Source: Thiomicrorhabdus chilensis DSM 12352 (GTDB lineage Bacteria > Pseudomonadota > Gammaproteobacteria > Thiomicrospirales > Thiomicrospiraceae). From it: a stretch of DNA of 64,000 bases. The translations under genes were made by a program, and so were the position numbers. Within the stretch, counting starts at the first letter, position 1. Every line of letters starts with the position of its first letter. Under the pieces are notes generated by a model. The model was given only the letters and a program-made list of their open reading frames with translations, did not search any database and was not told where the DNA came from. Of the stretch, positions 35,403 through 47,576 are shown piece after piece. The DNA is taken from the NCBI RefSeq assembly GCF_000483485.1, contig NZ_KI519609.1, forward strand, positions 771,145-835,144. The letters are read 5' to 3'.

Positions 35403-36530
35403 TTATTGGGAAAGCAGTTTTTTATGTGTATGGATCGACATTAAGATGCCGAAACTGATCATTAGGGTAACCAGTGCGCTACCGCCATAACTCATCAGGG
35501 GTAGGGGGAGGCCGACGACCGGCAGCAGGCCACTGACCATGCCGATATTAACAAACACATAAACAAACAATGTCATCATCAGGCTGGATGCTACCAGACG
35601 CGAGAAATTCCCTTGAGCCTGGGATGCGATAAACAGCCCGCGAGCAATGACAAACACATATAAAGTGAGCAAGAGAATGACGCCGATCAGGCCAAATTCT
35701 TCCGCCAGTACCGAGAAGATGAAGTCAGTGGTGCTTTCGGGAAGAAAATCCAAATGGGCTTGGGTGCTGCCCATAAAACCCTTGCCTTCAATCCCACCGG
35801 AACCGATTGCGATTTTCGACTGGATAATGTGATAACCGCTGCCAAGCGGGTCGGTTTCGGGATCGAGAAAGGTCAATACCCTCTGTTTTTGATAAGCATG
35901 CATAAAATGCCAGACAATCGGCAGGCTCACCACCGTAGCGACAATCGCGCCGAAGATGATTTTCCAAGGCAGGCCTGCGAAAAACAGTACGAACAAACCG
36001 CTCATGGCGATCAGCAATGAAGTGCCGAGATCGGGTTGAACCACAATCAGTCCTGCTGTAAAAGCAATGAGCAGCGCGCCTACCGCCAGCCGTCGATAGC
36101 TTGGGGGCAGGTTGCTATGGGCAAATAACCAGGCGATGGTCATCGGCAGAACCAGTTTCATCAGTTCGGACGGCTGGAATTTCACCGGCCCAAGATCGAG
36201 CCAGCGCTGCGCGCCTTTGCCGACATCGCCAAACAGAATCACCGCAATCAGCATGAGGATGCCCGCCAAAAATAGCCACGGAGTAAACAGGTAGAGAATA
36301 TTGGGCGGAATTTGCGCGAAAATCAACATCAAAGCCAAGGCAAACCCAATCCTCAAGATGTGGCGATAAGTGACGTCAATGTCGCCGCCGGAAGCACTGT
36401 AAACCAAAAGTGTACTGGCGCTGAGCAGCATGAGTATTCCTAATAACAGCCAGCCATCAATATGCAGGATGTCGAGAAACCCTTTGTTCCTGCGATAAAC
36501 ATTGTCCGTTTTGGTAAGCGCAATTTTCAT
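35403..36530 (-). CDS. rodA: RodA, rod-shape SEDS glycosyltransferase
   Basis: 375 aa, ten membrane helices of the SEDS family; GRWL-type loop (AQRWLDLGPVKFQPSELMKL) and GGSALVTLMISFGILMSI near the C-terminus are typical. It polymerises lipid II in the elongasome with PBP2 encoded upstream by 17 bases. Contains one CAGGCCTG. Confidence 0.96.
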   Translation of the reverse strand: MKIALTKTDNVYRRNKGFLDILHIDGWLLLGILMLLSASTLLVYSASGGDIDVTYRHILRIGFALALMLIFAQIPPNILYLFTPWLFLAGILMLIAVILFGDVGKGAQRWLDLGPVKFQPSELMKLVLPMTIAWLFAHSNLPPSYRRLAVGALLIAFTAGLIVVQPDLGTSLLIAMSGLFVLFFAGLPWKIIFGAIVATVVSLPIVWHFMHAYQKQRVLTFLDPETDPLGSGYHIIQSKIAIGSGGIEGKGFMGSTQAHLDFLPESTTDFIFSVLAEEFGLIGVILLLTLYVFVIARGLFIASQAQGNFSRLVASSLMMTLFVYVFVNIGMVSGLLPVVGLPLPLMSYGGSALVTLMISFGILMSIHTHKKLLSQ

Positions 36531-36547
36531 AATGTAAACGCGTTCTC

Positions 36548-38368
36548 TTAAGGGTTGGTCTTTAAATATTCTTTTATGACGTTGACGGCCATGGGCGCGG
36601 CGGTACCACTGCCGCTACCGCCGTTTTCGACGATGACCGCGACGGCGATTTTTGGATTTTTCACTGGGGCAAAACCGATAAACAATGCGTGATCATGCAG
36701 GGATTTATCCAGGTTTTCGGCTTCATAATCGGCTTCGTTCAAACTGAAAACCTGAGCGGTACCGGTTTTTCCGGCCACTTCGAAGGGCAGGCCTGCGCCG
36801 TGACGGCGTGCGGTTCCTTTGGCACCATGCATGACATCGCGCATGGCTTTAATGACACGCTCCCAGTTTTTGATGTCTTTAATCTCGATCTGCTGCGGAG
36901 AGGCCAGTTCCTGACCTCTTAACAGGTGAGGCTGTATGATTTTTCCGCCGTTGGCTAGAATCGCAGTGGCTTTGGCCAGCTGCATGGGGGTTGTGAGGTT
37001 GTAGCCTTGACCAATCGAGCTGATGATGGTTTCTCCGCGATACCAGGGCAGGCCTTTGGTCTCACGTTTCCATTTTTGTGAGGGCAGGATGCCTTTGGAT
37101 TCGCCCGGTATGTCCACGCCGGTCACGGCTCCGAAACCGAATGGTGCCATGGCATCATGAATAGCGTCTATCCCCATATCCAGACTGAGTTCATAGAAAT
37201 AGGTGTCGCAGGATTGGACAATCGCATCGCTCATGTCGACCAATCCATGACCGTAGCGTTTCCAGTCACGGTAGCGATGCCCTTTGTATTCGAAATAACC
37301 GGGGTCAAATATTTTTTTGGTTGGGGAGATGTAGTCTTTTTCAATCGCACCCAAAGCGACAAAAGGCTTGATGGTCGAGCCGGGAGGGTATTTGCCGTTG
37401 ATGCCGCGATTGATGAAAGGTTTGTGCGGATTATTAAGCAGGCCACTGTAGGATTTCTGGTCAATCCCGTCAACAAACAGGTTGGGGTCAAACGTCGGCA
37501 TGCTGACGTACGTTAGAATTTCGCCGTTTCTGGGATCAATGGCAATGATGGAGCCACGTTTGTGCTTGGTAAACAGGGATTCGGCGTACTGTTGGAGTTT
37601 GATGTCGAGTGTCAGCTGGATGTCTTTTCCGGGAACAGCCGGAATGGTTTCCAGTTTACGTAATACGCGACCGCGTGCATTGGTTTCGACTTGCTGAATG
37701 CCGGGCTCGCCATGCAGCTTGTCCTCATAGTAACGTTCGATTCCCAGCTTTCCGATGACATCGGTGCCTCGGTAACTGCGTTCGTCCAGTCCGCTCATCT
37801 CCTTGGTGTTAATGCGCCCGACATAGCCAATGGCATGGACCCCGCTTGCCCCGAACGGGTAGGTTCGTTTAAGCCTGGCGGTTAAAACCACGCCTGGCAT
37901 CTTGTGGCTTTGCACGGCAAATTCGGCCGCCTCGGATTCACTTAGGCTGTAGGGCAGTAATAGCGTTTTTGAACGGCTGGTTTTGCGTAACTTATCAAAG
38001 AATTTGCTGCGTTGCGACTCTGAGAAATTAGGAAGAAGCTTAGCCAAATGTTGTTCGATTTCGGCTAGGTCCTCAATTTTTTCCCGGGTCAGTTTCAGGG
38101 TGAAAACCGGCTGGTTGTCCGCTAATAACAGTCGGTTGCGGTCATAGATTTTTCCTCGGGTAGGTGATAGGGTTTCCACCGAGATTCGGTTGTCTTCCGC
38201 AAGCAGGTGATAACGCTCAAAGTCGATCCATTGCAGGTAGGCCATGCGCCCAATCAAAACCGTAAAGAGAGACAGCACAAACAGGAAAGCGAAAATCAGA
38301 CGATTGCGGAACAGATTTTTTTCTGCCTGAGCTTCTGCGTCACTGTTGAACTCTAAGTGTTCATTCAT
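36548..38368 (-). CDS. mrdA: MrdA (PBP2), elongasome transpeptidase
   Basis: 606 aa. One N-terminal membrane anchor (about 25-45), dimerisation domain, then transpeptidase with active-site STIK (PPGSTIKPF), SCD (QSCDTYFY) and KTG (VAGKTGTAQ). Cross-links side-wall peptidoglycan together with RodA. It follows mreD by 9 bases. Confidence 0.97.
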   Translation of the reverse strand: MNEHLEFNSDAEAQAEKNLFRNRLIFAFLFVLSLFTVLIGRMAYLQWIDFERYHLLAEDNRISVETLSPTRGKIYDRNRLLLADNQPVFTLKLTREKIEDLAEIEQHLAKLLPNFSESQRSKFFDKLRKTSRSKTLLLPYSLSESEAAEFAVQSHKMPGVVLTARLKRTYPFGASGVHAIGYVGRINTKEMSGLDERSYRGTDVIGKLGIERYYEDKLHGEPGIQQVETNARGRVLRKLETIPAVPGKDIQLTLDIKLQQYAESLFTKHKRGSIIAIDPRNGEILTYVSMPTFDPNLFVDGIDQKSYSGLLNNPHKPFINRGINGKYPPGSTIKPFVALGAIEKDYISPTKKIFDPGYFEYKGHRYRDWKRYGHGLVDMSDAIVQSCDTYFYELSLDMGIDAIHDAMAPFGFGAVTGVDIPGESKGILPSQKWKRETKGLPWYRGETIISSIGQGYNLTTPMQLAKATAILANGGKIIQPHLLRGQELASPQQIEIKDIKNWERVIKAMRDVMHGAKGTARRHGAGLPFEVAGKTGTAQVFSLNEADYEAENLDKSLHDHALFIGFAPVKNPKIAVAVIVENGGSGSGTAAPMAVNVIKEYLKTNP

Positions 38369-38377
38369 GATGCTCGC

Positions 38378-38881
38378 CTAATGGGTATAAAGTTTTTGGG
38401 TCAACCACCTGAGGCTGAGCGCCAAAATTGGCCAGATAATTAATCCGGTGAATGGCATGAGCCAGAAACGTATGGACTGTTGTTGGTCAAGAACCGGCGC
38501 ATAGAGAAGATACGACAGGAATTGGTAAACGAATAGGTAAAACACCATTACGAGCGCTTGCTGAAGCACCGAGTGAGAACGGAACAGTAAACGGTAACGC
38601 AGCATAATGAAGGTGATGGTGATGAAGATTAATGCATGGGTGCCGAGTATGGTTTGGTAGAGCGCATCCAACAGCAAACCGAGAATGAAGGCCGCAATCA
38701 GGTGAGTGTTTTTTAAAAACTGTGCGCTCCAGTACATTAAAAACAGAAGTGTCATGGGAGGAGCCAACAACTGGGCATCCTGGAGACTCATCATGGTGTC
38801 CAGAATCAACCCCAATAGAAGTGTCAACAGTACCAGCCAGCGCGCTTGGGCAAGTTCTAGATTCAGAAAACGGTCAGTCAT
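38378..38881 (-). CDS. mreD: MreD, rod-shape membrane protein
   Basis: 167 aa, five hydrophobic helices with few charged residues; LGLLLDALYQTILGTHAL is the usual MreD centre. It belongs to the MreBCD-PBP2-RodA complex. The start overlaps the mreC end by 8 bases, so the two are translationally coupled. Confidence 0.92.
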   Translation of the reverse strand: MTDRFLNLELAQARWLVLLTLLLGLILDTMMSLQDAQLLAPPMTLLFLMYWSAQFLKNTHLIAAFILGLLLDALYQTILGTHALIFITITFIMLRYRLLFRSHSVLQQALVMVFYLFVYQFLSYLLYAPVLDQQQSIRFWLMPFTGLIIWPILALSLRWLTQKLYTH

Positions 38882-39677
38882 TTGGATTGACCTTCGGTTT
38901 TTGAGTGAGGATCAAGACCTTGTGCGCCTGACGTGAGTTGGCGACTGGGGTGGCGGTGATTTCCAGATAAGGGTCTTCTTCAAGCTCTTTGATTTTGCTG
39001 ATTCTGGCGACCGGATAGCCCGATGGAAATACTTTACCCAAACCGGAACTTTCGATCAGGTCGCCTACTTGCACTGAGCTGTTTTTGGGGATGAATAACA
39101 AGGTAACCGAGTCATGGCCGGTTCCGGTTAAGATGCCTCTTTGTCCGGTGCGTTGGATGCGCACCGGAATCTGATGGTCGGGGTCGGTAATCAGGAGTAC
39201 GCGAGAGGTGGTGGGGGTGGTGTTGATGATTTGCCCCATGATTCCCTGCTCATCAATGACTACTTGTTGCTCCGCGACCTTGTCGAGATTTCCTTTGTTT
39301 AAGGTGATGAATTGCGAGAGTGGATTACTGCTGAAGAAAGTGACTGTGGCAATCTGTACACTTTGATTGTCCATTTTTCCGGTTGTGCCCAGCAGGCCTT
39401 CGAGTCGTGCGATCTCGAGTTCCATGTTGTTGAACTGTTGCACTTTTGCCTTTAACAACAAGATTTCGGTTTTGAGTTTTTGATTGGTGAGTTTGAGTTC
39501 ATCCATCGAGGTGAAATCGGTGGTGACCAAGTCATAGACCTGTTTTGGAAAAGTGGCCGCCTGTTCAATCGGATTTAAGGTGGTCAGCAATACACTTCGG
39601 AAGCTGCCCATCAGCTTGCCGTAATGATCAGCCGCCATTAACGCAATCGCTAGAATGAATGCAATGACAAACTGCAC
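38874..39677 (-). CDS. mreC: MreC, rod-shape periplasmic scaffold
   Basis: 267 aa from a GTG start. An N-terminal membrane anchor (about 2-15), a coiled coil (about 55-95, SMDELKLTNQKLKTE...), then a beta-rich periplasmic domain (QGIMGQIINTTPTTSRVLLITDPDHQIPVRI and SGLGKVFPSGYPVA). Shorter cytoplasmic N-terminus than E. coli MreC; upstream in-frame codons run to a stop at 39719 without a better start. Links MreB to the wall enzymes. Confidence 0.93.
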   Translation of the reverse strand: MQFVIAFILAIALMAADHYGKLMGSFRSVLLTTLNPIEQAATFPKQVYDLVTTDFTSMDELKLTNQKLKTEILLLKAKVQQFNNMELEIARLEGLLGTTGKMDNQSVQIATVTFFSSNPLSQFITLNKGNLDKVAEQQVVIDEQGIMGQIINTTPTTSRVLLITDPDHQIPVRIQRTGQRGILTGTGHDSVTLLFIPKNSSVQVGDLIESSGLGKVFPSGYPVARISKIKELEEDPYLEITATPVANSRQAHKVLILTQKPKVNPND

Positions 39678-39784
39678 GCCTTCTTGTTGTGGTGAGGATG
39701 CGCTGAGGTTGATGACTTACTCTCCAAGTCGTGTTTTCTCCGGTCCATGCTGGGAATGGTTTTATGAACCGGAAGTGGGTTTGC

Positions 39785-41163
<1,379 letters not shown>

Positions 41164-41451
41164 GTGTCTTTAGGAAAAACCGAAGTGGAGTATATTTCTC
41201 GCTTATCGGCTATCGCGGTTGAAGAGAATGAAGTAGACCAGGTAGCGGCGAAACTTTCAAATATTTTAGATCTGTTTTCGCAAATGGAAGCAGCCGATAC
41301 TGACGGAGTGGAGCCGATGGCGCATCCATTGGATCAGGTGCAGCGTCTGCGAGCGGATGTGGTGACCGAACAGGATCAGCACGAGAAGCTTCAGGAGATC
41401 GCGCCTTCCGCCGAGGCCGGATTGTATTTAGTGCCACAAGTCATTGAGTGA
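41164..41451 (+). CDS. gatC: GatC, Asp/Glu-tRNA amidotransferase subunit C
   Basis: 95 aa from GTG at 41164 with GGGAGAAAGG just upstream; this matches the family length, whereas a TTG at 41140 would add eight unneeded residues. VEYISRLSAIAV near the start and MAHPLDQVQRLRADVV near 55 are typical. It holds GatA and GatB together. Confidence 0.94.
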   Translation: MSLGKTEVEYISRLSAIAVEENEVDQVAAKLSNILDLFSQMEAADTDGVEPMAHPLDQVQRLRADVVTEQDQHEKLQEIAPSAEAGLYLVPQVIE

Positions 41452-41464
41452 GTGAATAATTAAA

Positions 41465-42919
41465 ATGCATAACTTAACCATTAAACAGATGAGTGAGAAG
41501 TTGCATGCGGGTGAAATCACCAGTGTGCAGCTGACACAACATTACCTGGATCGTATTTCAAAATACGACACTGAACTCAATGCGTATGTGAGCGTTACGC
41601 CTGAATTGGCGATGATGATGGCCGAACAGGCCGACAAAAAGTTGGCTTCCGGCGAAGCGGATCTGTTGACCGGGATTCCGGTCGCGCACAAAGACATCTT
41701 TTGTACCGATGGTGTGAAGACTTCCTGCAGCTCCAAAATGCTGGATAACTTCATCGCTCCTTATGACGCCCATGTGGTTTCCCAGTTGAAAAAGGTCGGC
41801 ATGCCGATTCTGGGTAAAACCAATATGGATGAGTTTGCCATGGGCTCTTCGTCGGAGAGCAGTTATTACGGCCCGACTAAAAACCCGTGGAACCATCAAG
41901 CGGTTCCGGGCGGCTCTTCAGGCGGTGCGGCGGCGGTAATCGCGGCCGGTCTGGCCCCGATGGCGACCGGTACCGATACCGGTGGTTCGATTCGCCAGCC
42001 GGCTTCTTTCTGCGGCATTACCGGAATCAAACCGACTTACGGTTCGGTTTCGCGTTTTGGAATCGTCGCTTATGCGTCGAGTTTCGATCAGGCCGGCCCC
42101 ATGACACGTTCGGCTCAAGATTCCGCCTGGTTGTTGAATGCCATGGCCGGTTTTGACGAACGTGATTCGACCTCTTTGCAGCGTGAAGCGGTGGACTATG
42201 CGGCCGAGTTGGGACAGTCTCTGAAAGGGCTCAAGGTCGGTGTTCCGGCCGAGTATTTCGGCGAAGGTCTTGATGCGGATGTGGAGGCGGTGGTTCGTGA
42301 CGCGATTGCCGAAGTCGAAAAGTTGGGTGCCGAAGTGGTGGAAGTCCACCTGCCGAACAAGGATTTGGCTGTGCCTTCCTATTATGTGTTGGCACCGGCT
42401 GAGGCTTCGTCGAACCTGTCTCGTTTCGACGGGGTGCGTTTCGGTTACCGTTGCGAAAATCCAAAAGACCTGGAAGACCTGTATAAACGTTCCCGTTCAG
42501 AAGGGTTGGGTGCCGAGGTTAAGCGCCGTATCATGGTGGGGGCCTATGCGCTTTCCGCCGGTTATTACGATGCCTATTATCTCAAAGCACAGAAGTTACG
42601 CCGTATGGTACGTGACGACTTCACCAAAGCGTTTGAATCGTGTGATGTGATCATGGGGCCGGTGGCTCCGACCCCCGCGTTTAATATCGGTGAAAAAACC
42701 GATGATCCGACCAGCATGTATCTGGCGGATTTATATACCATTCCGGTAAACCTAGCAGGCCTGCCTGGAATTTCGGTTCCGGCCGGTTTTGTAAACGACC
42801 GTCCTGTAGGGCTCCACATTGTGGGTCCATATTTTAGTGAAACCAAATTGTTGAATGTTGCGCATCAATATCAACAAGTGACCGACTGGCATACTCGCAT
42901 GCCGGCACAATATCAATAA
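41465..42919 (+). CDS. gatA: GatA, Asp/Glu-tRNA amidotransferase subunit A
   Basis: 484 aa amidase-signature enzyme. The Ser-cisSer-Lys triad is visible as K76 (AHKDIF), S151 (PGGSSGG) and S175 (DTGGSIRQP). It frees ammonia from glutamine for transamidation of mischarged tRNAs. 13 bases after gatC, 19 before gatB. One CAGGCCTG inside. Confidence 0.98.
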   Translation: MHNLTIKQMSEKLHAGEITSVQLTQHYLDRISKYDTELNAYVSVTPELAMMMAEQADKKLASGEADLLTGIPVAHKDIFCTDGVKTSCSSKMLDNFIAPYDAHVVSQLKKVGMPILGKTNMDEFAMGSSSESSYYGPTKNPWNHQAVPGGSSGGAAAVIAAGLAPMATGTDTGGSIRQPASFCGITGIKPTYGSVSRFGIVAYASSFDQAGPMTRSAQDSAWLLNAMAGFDERDSTSLQREAVDYAAELGQSLKGLKVGVPAEYFGEGLDADVEAVVRDAIAEVEKLGAEVVEVHLPNKDLAVPSYYVLAPAEASSNLSRFDGVRFGYRCENPKDLEDLYKRSRSEGLGAEVKRRIMVGAYALSAGYYDAYYLKAQKLRRMVRDDFTKAFESCDVIMGPVAPTPAFNIGEKTDDPTSMYLADLYTIPVNLAGLPGISVPAGFVNDRPVGLHIVGPYFSETKLLNVAHQYQQVTDWHTRMPAQYQ

Positions 42920-42938
42920 GGCAGGGGGAGTTTACAAT

Positions 42939-44372
42939 ATGAGTTGGGAAGTCGTTATTGGTTTGGAAATTCACGCACAGTTGACTACAAACACCAAAAT
43001 TTTTTCGGGGGCTTCGATCGCTTATGGTGCGCAGCCAAATACTCAGGCCTGTCCGATTGACGTGGGGATGCCGGGGATGTTGCCGGTGTTGAACGAAGCC
43101 GTCATCGGCAAGTCGGTCATGTTGGGATTGGCGTTGGATGCAGAAATCGGCCGCAAATCGGTGTTTGACCGTAAAAACTATTTTTATCCGGATTTGCCGA
43201 AAGGTTATCAGACCTCGCAGTTTAATTATCCGATTGTCGGCAAGGGAAAGTTGGAGATCGAGGTCGATGGGGTTAAAAAGACCATTGGCGTAACTCGCGC
43301 GCACTTGGAAGAGGATGCCGGTAAGTCGATCCACGGTGCGGTAGCCGGACAGACCGGCATCGATTTGAACCGTGCCGGAACGCCGTTGCTGGAAATCGTT
43401 TCCGATCCGGATTTGTCTTCGGCCAAAGAAGCGGTGGCCTATGCGCGTAAAATGCATGAACTGGTGCAGTATCTGGGGATTTGTGACGGGAATATGCAGG
43501 AAGGGTCTTTCCGTGTGGATTCGAACGTGTCGGTACGCCGTCCCGGAGAGCCGTTGGGGACGCGTGCCGAGTTGAAAAACATCAACTCCTTCCGTTTCAT
43601 CGAGAAAGCGATCGAATTTGAGATCGAACGCCAGATCGAACTGCTGGAAAGCGGCGGCAAGGTGGTTCAGGAAACCCGTTTGTACGATTCCGAGAATGAT
43701 GTGACGCGCTCGATGCGTACCAAAGAAGAAGCCAACGACTATCGTTATTTCCCTTGTCCGGATCTGTTGCCGGTGGTGATTACCGAAGAGACCATTGAGC
43801 AGATCAACGCTTCCATGCCGGAACTGCCGGATGCCAAGCGTGCACGTTATGTGGCCGACTTTGGTTTAAGTGATTACGACGCTGGCGTGTTGACTGGGTC
43901 GCGAGACATGGCGGAATTTTTTGAATCGGTGGTGGAGAAAACCGCTGCCAAGGATATCAAATTATGCGCCAACTGGATGACTTCCGGATTCTCCGGTGCC
44001 TTGAACAAGGGTGGATTGACTGTGAAGCAATCGCCGATTGATGCCGATAAGATGGCCGGTATGTTGAATCGCATTATCGACAACACCATTTCCGGAAAAA
44101 TCGCCAAGCAGGTGTTTGATGCGATGTGGAATGGCGAAGGGTCGGCAGATGAGATCATCGAAAGCAAAGGCTTGAAACAGATTACCGACAGTGGCGCGAT
44201 TGAGGCCTTGGTGGATGAAGTCTTGGCCAACAACCCGTCTCAGGTCGAAGCCTACAAGGGCGGGCAGGAGAAGATGTTGGGCTATTTTGTCGGACAGATC
44301 ATGAAAGCCTCCGGTGGGCAAGCGAATCCGGGGCAAGTTAACCAGATATTGAAGGCCAAGTTAAGCGATTAA
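42939..44372 (+). CDS. gatB: GatB, Asp/Glu-tRNA amidotransferase subunit B
   Basis: 477 aa. Starts [13 protein letters not shown], has the kinase-like [19 protein letters not shown] region and [17 protein letters not shown], and a C-terminal YqeY-like tail. It phosphorylates and amidates Glu-tRNA(Gln) or Asp-tRNA(Asn). GGGGGAG upstream of the ATG. Its presence implies that one or both amide tRNAs are made indirectly. Confidence 0.98.
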   Translation: MSWEVVIGLEIHAQLTTNTKIFSGASIAYGAQPNTQACPIDVGMPGMLPVLNEAVIGKSVMLGLALDAEIGRKSVFDRKNYFYPDLPKGYQTSQFNYPIVGKGKLEIEVDGVKKTIGVTRAHLEEDAGKSIHGAVAGQTGIDLNRAGTPLLEIVSDPDLSSAKEAVAYARKMHELVQYLGICDGNMQEGSFRVDSNVSVRRPGEPLGTRAELKNINSFRFIEKAIEFEIERQIELLESGGKVVQETRLYDSENDVTRSMRTKEEANDYRYFPCPDLLPVVITEETIEQINASMPELPDAKRARYVADFGLSDYDAGVLTGSRDMAEFFESVVEKTAAKDIKLCANWMTSGFSGALNKGGLTVKQSPIDADKMAGMLNRIIDNTISGKIAKQVFDAMWNGEGSADEIIESKGLKQITDSGAIEALVDEVLANNPSQVEAYKGGQEKMLGYFVGQIMKASGGQANPGQVNQILKAKLSD

Positions 44373-44382
44373 CCAAAACCGG

Positions 44383-44424
44383 CAGGCCTGTCTATAAGAC
44401 TGGAGTCGATGATAGACAGGTCTG
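44383..44424. repeat. CAGGCCTG hairpin with a decayed second arm after gatB
   Basis: CAGGCCTGTCTAT (44383-44395) pairs with ATAGACAGGTCTG (44412-44424) with one mismatch: the right copy reads CAGGTCTG. No strong T run, so it is at best a weak terminator. It begins 10 bases after the gatB stop. Confidence 0.7.
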
Positions 44425-44504
44425 TTGAAAATAGTTGGAAAATCGTGCCTCTAACACTTGAAAGGTTATAAAAAAACCTTATAGTTAGGATATGCCGATT
44501 TAAT

Positions 44505-44539
44505 CATAACGTTTGCTCGTTATAGTCGTTATGACGAGC
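44505..44539 (+). promoter_or_regulatory. Interlocked inverted repeats upstream of htpX
   Basis: CATAACG (44505-44511) / CGTTATG (44527-44533) interlock with GCTCGT (44515-44520) / ACGAGC (44534-44539), and CGTTAT also repeats directly at 44519. The site is 39 bases before the start and may be an operator for an envelope or heat-stress regulator; the regulator cannot be named. Confidence 0.35.
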
Positions 44540-44577
44540 GGTAACCAAATCACAATCACCTTCATAAGGAGAAAATA

Positions 44578-45489
44578 ATGAAGCGTATTGGTTTATTTAT
44601 TTTGACGAACATTGCCATCATCGCCGTCATTTCGATTGTGCTGATGATCTTGAATGCAATGGGTGTGAATGTCACCTCGCTGCAGGCTGACGGCCGTAGT
44701 TTGGATTATGCCGGCCTGTTCACTTTTGCGATGGTGATCGGTTTTGCCGGTTCTTTCATCTCTTTGGCGATGTCCAAGTGGATGGCGAAAAAGTCTGTGG
44801 GTGCCGAAGTGATCACCGTAGCGCGTAACGCTGACGAAGCTTGGTTGTTGGAAACGGTTCAGCGCCAAGCCCAAAAAGCCGGCATTGGTATGCCGGAAGT
44901 GGCAATCTACCACTCTCCGGAGCCGAACGCATTCGCCACCGGTATGTCTAAAAACAAGGCTTTGGTTGCCGTATCAACCGGGCTGTTGCGCAATATGCGC
45001 CAGAACGAAGTGGAAGCGGTACTCGGGCATGAGGTGGCGCACGTTGCCAATGGTGACATGGTAACCATGGCGTTGTTACAAGGTATTGTGAACACCTTTG
45101 TTATCTTCTTCGCACGTATCGCCGGCCACTTTGTGGATCGTGTGATTCTTAAGAATGAAGAAGGTCACGGCATCGGTTATTTTGTGGCGTCATTCATTTT
45201 CGAAATCCTGTTTGGTATCTTGGCGAGCATGATCACCATGTGGTTCTCGCGTAAACGTGAGTTTCATGCGGATAACGGCGGTGCTTACCTGGCCGGTAAA
45301 GAGAACATGATTGCCGCTCTAGAGCGTTTGCAAACCATGACTCCGGGTCAATTGCCGGATCAGATGGCAGCGTTTGGTATCTCCGACTTCAAGAGCAAGT
45401 TTGGTGCGGCTTTCTCATCTCATCCTCCATTGGCGGATCGAATTGCGGCCTTGAAAGCGACACCGCAAGCGGAGTTGCAGATTGCCTAA
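44578..45489 (+). CDS. htpX: HtpX, membrane zinc metalloprotease
   Basis: 303 aa. Two N-terminal membrane segments (about 4-28 and 45-65), zinc motif HEVAH at 151-155, a second hydrophobic region (165-220) and the third ligand region FHADNGGA. It degrades damaged inner-membrane proteins. AAGGAGAAAATA is a strong ribosome site. Confidence 0.96.
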   Translation: MKRIGLFILTNIAIIAVISIVLMILNAMGVNVTSLQADGRSLDYAGLFTFAMVIGFAGSFISLAMSKWMAKKSVGAEVITVARNADEAWLLETVQRQAQKAGIGMPEVAIYHSPEPNAFATGMSKNKALVAVSTGLLRNMRQNEVEAVLGHEVAHVANGDMVTMALLQGIVNTFVIFFARIAGHFVDRVILKNEEGHGIGYFVASFIFEILFGILASMITMWFSRKREFHADNGGAYLAGKENMIAALERLQTMTPGQLPDQMAAFGISDFKSKFGAAFSSHPPLADRIAALKATPQAELQIA

Positions 45490-45506
45490 CCGCTTCTGAC
45501 AGAGAC

Positions 45507-45536
45507 AAAAAAAGCCCCGATATTCGGGGCTTTTTT
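45507..45536. terminator. Bidirectional terminator between htpX and trpB
   Basis: AAAAAAAGCCCCGA-TAT-TCGGGGCTTTTTT, symmetrical A and T runs, between converging genes. Confidence 0.92.
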
Positions 45537-45580
45537 ATGTCCGCAACAAACGTTTGTGCTTAGATTGTTAAGGCTTTCAC

Positions 45581-46777
45581 TTATTGACCGGTGCCGAAGT
45601 TGTCGACCACATAATCGATGTCTTTGTCTCCGCGTCCAGACAGATTGATGAGAATCGTCGATCCGGGGTTGGCTTGAGCGTGTTTCATCGCCCAGGCGAC
45701 AGCGTGGGAACTCTCCAGGGCGGGAATGATGCCTTCCAAACGGCACAGCTGATAAAACGCATCCAGTGTCTCGTCATCGGTAACTGCATGGTAATTGACC
45801 TTGCCGATGGTTTTTAAGTAGGAGTGTTCAGGCCCGACACCCGGATAATCCAAACCGGATGCGATGGAGTGAACCGGTGCCGGGTTGCCCTCTGCATCTT
45901 CTAACAGCAGGCATTTGAAGCCATGGATCATGCCGGGTTTTCCATAGGTCATGGTGGCAGAGTGCTCACCGAGTTCGGTGCCGCGTCCCAATGGTTCAAC
46001 GCCGTTCAAGCCAACGCCTTCATCGTCAATGAAACCTGCAAACATGCCCATTGCATTGGAGCCTCCGCCGACACAGGCACCGACTTGATCCGGCAGTTCT
46101 CCGGTCATTTCCAGGAATTGTTCGCGCGCTTCATGGCCAACTACTGACTGGAAGTTGCGCACCATTTGCGGGAAAGGGTGCGGGCCGACGACCGAACCAA
46201 TCGCGAACAGCGCGGTATCCGCTTGGGGAACATAGGATTGGAAAGCCGAGTCGACCGCTTCTTTTAGGCTGCGCCCGCCGAAAGAAACCGGCACGACATT
46301 GGCCCCCATCAGTTTCATACGGGTGACATTGGGCGCTTCCTTGGCGATGTCGATTTCACCCATGTGTATTTCACACTCCAATCCAAAATAGGCGGCGGCG
46401 GTTGCCAGTGCTACGCCGTGCTGTCCGGCACCGGTTTCGGCGATGAGTTTGGTTTTCCCCATGTGTTTCGCCAACAGGGCCTCTGCCATGCAGTGGTTGA
46501 GTTTATGCGCACCGGAATGATTCAGGTCTTCACGTTTTAAGTAGATGTGAGCGCCAAACTTTTTACTCAGGTTGTGGGCGTAATAAACCGGCGTTGGGCG
46601 GCCTTGGTAGTGTTTGCGAATGTACTTGAGTTCGTTTAAGAAATCGGCGGACCGGCCCAATTCAAGATAGGCCTGGTTGATTTCTTCGAAATGCGGAATC
46701 AGTTCAGGGGGTAAAAAAGCCCCACCAAAATCACCAAAATACCCCTCTTGATTGGGGAAATTCTTCAAATAAGACAT
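45581..46777 (-). CDS. trpB: TrpB, tryptophan synthase beta chain
   Basis: 398 aa. The PLP lysine is K92 in [20 protein letters not shown] binds phosphate and GRGDKD is near the end. It joins indole and serine. No trpA, trpF or other trp gene adjoins it: neighbours are htpX and sufE. Sequence is of the standard TrpB1 type, so a trpA partner elsewhere is expected. Confidence 0.96.
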   Translation of the reverse strand: MSYLKNFPNQEGYFGDFGGAFLPPELIPHFEEINQAYLELGRSADFLNELKYIRKHYQGRPTPVYYAHNLSKKFGAHIYLKREDLNHSGAHKLNHCMAEALLAKHMGKTKLIAETGAGQHGVALATAAAYFGLECEIHMGEIDIAKEAPNVTRMKLMGANVVPVSFGGRSLKEAVDSAFQSYVPQADTALFAIGSVVGPHPFPQMVRNFQSVVGHEAREQFLEMTGELPDQVGACVGGGSNAMGMFAGFIDDEGVGLNGVEPLGRGTELGEHSATMTYGKPGMIHGFKCLLLEDAEGNPAPVHSIASGLDYPGVGPEHSYLKTIGKVNYHAVTDDETLDAFYQLCRLEGIIPALESSHAVAWAMKHAQANPGSTILINLSGRGDKDIDYVVDNFGTGQ

Positions 46778-46906
46778 TCGTTTCTCTCTCCTTAATAAAC
46801 GCTCATGATGATGTTATGTTTTTGTGTAGAGATAAGCATACAACGAAAATAACTGAGAAGGTATATAGAAATATCAATGTCGTCAGAAAATGCCTGAATG
46901 GGCGAC

Positions 46907-46927
46907 AACGGCCAGCAATTGGCCGTT
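46907..46927 (-). terminator. Weak hairpin after sufE
   Basis: AACGGCCA (46907-46914) and TGGCCGTT (46920-46927) form an 8-bp stem with no T run on the minus strand; it may slow transcription from sufE into trpB. Confidence 0.4.
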
Positions 46928-46949
46928 CGAGGAGATGGGTTGCAGAAGC

Positions 46950-47387
46950 TTACTCAGCTAGGCGTTTTTGCCCTTCCGACTGGATGCGTTTGATCATGTG
47001 ATAGAGTCCGGTAGAGCGGTTTGGGCTGAGCTGTTGCAGCAAGCCAATTTTCCCTAAAAATTCCAAAGGAGCATTCGCCACTTCTTGTGGAGTGCGGCCA
47101 TTGTAGACTCGGAGCAATAGAGCGATGAGACCGGATACGATGGCGGCATCGCTTTTGGCCTGCATGTATAGGCGGCCATCGTGTTCTTCAATATGGATCC
47201 AGACTTGAGATTGGCATCCATGGATGCGGTTCTCTTCTGTTTGAAAGCTATCATCCAGCTGCTGCAGTTGTTTACCCATGTCAATCAGGTACTTGTAGCG
47301 GTCTTTCGGATTGGCGAAATGGGTGAAACGTTTAATCAGATCCGCTTGCACTTCTTCGATGGTCTGTTTTGGCGGGGTGAATTCCAC
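46950..47387 (-). CDS. sufE: SufE-family sulfur acceptor
   Basis: 145 aa. The acceptor Cys is C58 in IHGCQSQVWI, followed by FDGRLYM-like strand and SDAAIVSGLIALLLRVYNG, all typical of SufE/CsdE. It takes persulfide from a cysteine desulfurase for Fe-S assembly. No sufS or csdA adjoins it. Confidence 0.94.
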   Translation of the reverse strand: MEFTPPKQTIEEVQADLIKRFTHFANPKDRYKYLIDMGKQLQQLDDSFQTEENRIHGCQSQVWIHIEEHDGRLYMQAKSDAAIVSGLIALLLRVYNGRTPQEVANAPLEFLGKIGLLQQLSPNRSTGLYHMIKRIQSEGQKRLAE

Positions 47388-47576
47388 ACTGATTTCCTCG
47401 GTTATTTCGTTAGGCGCTCATAATACCATTTTTGGCAAATGATCTAAATGCCGAAAATATTTGAGATATTACTGGGATGATAATGGTTGGGAATCTACTT
47501 ATTGCGATTTAACAGGGTCATAGGTATATTAGAGCGCTAAAAATATTTAAACCCTAGACATTTAGGAGTCACGTCT

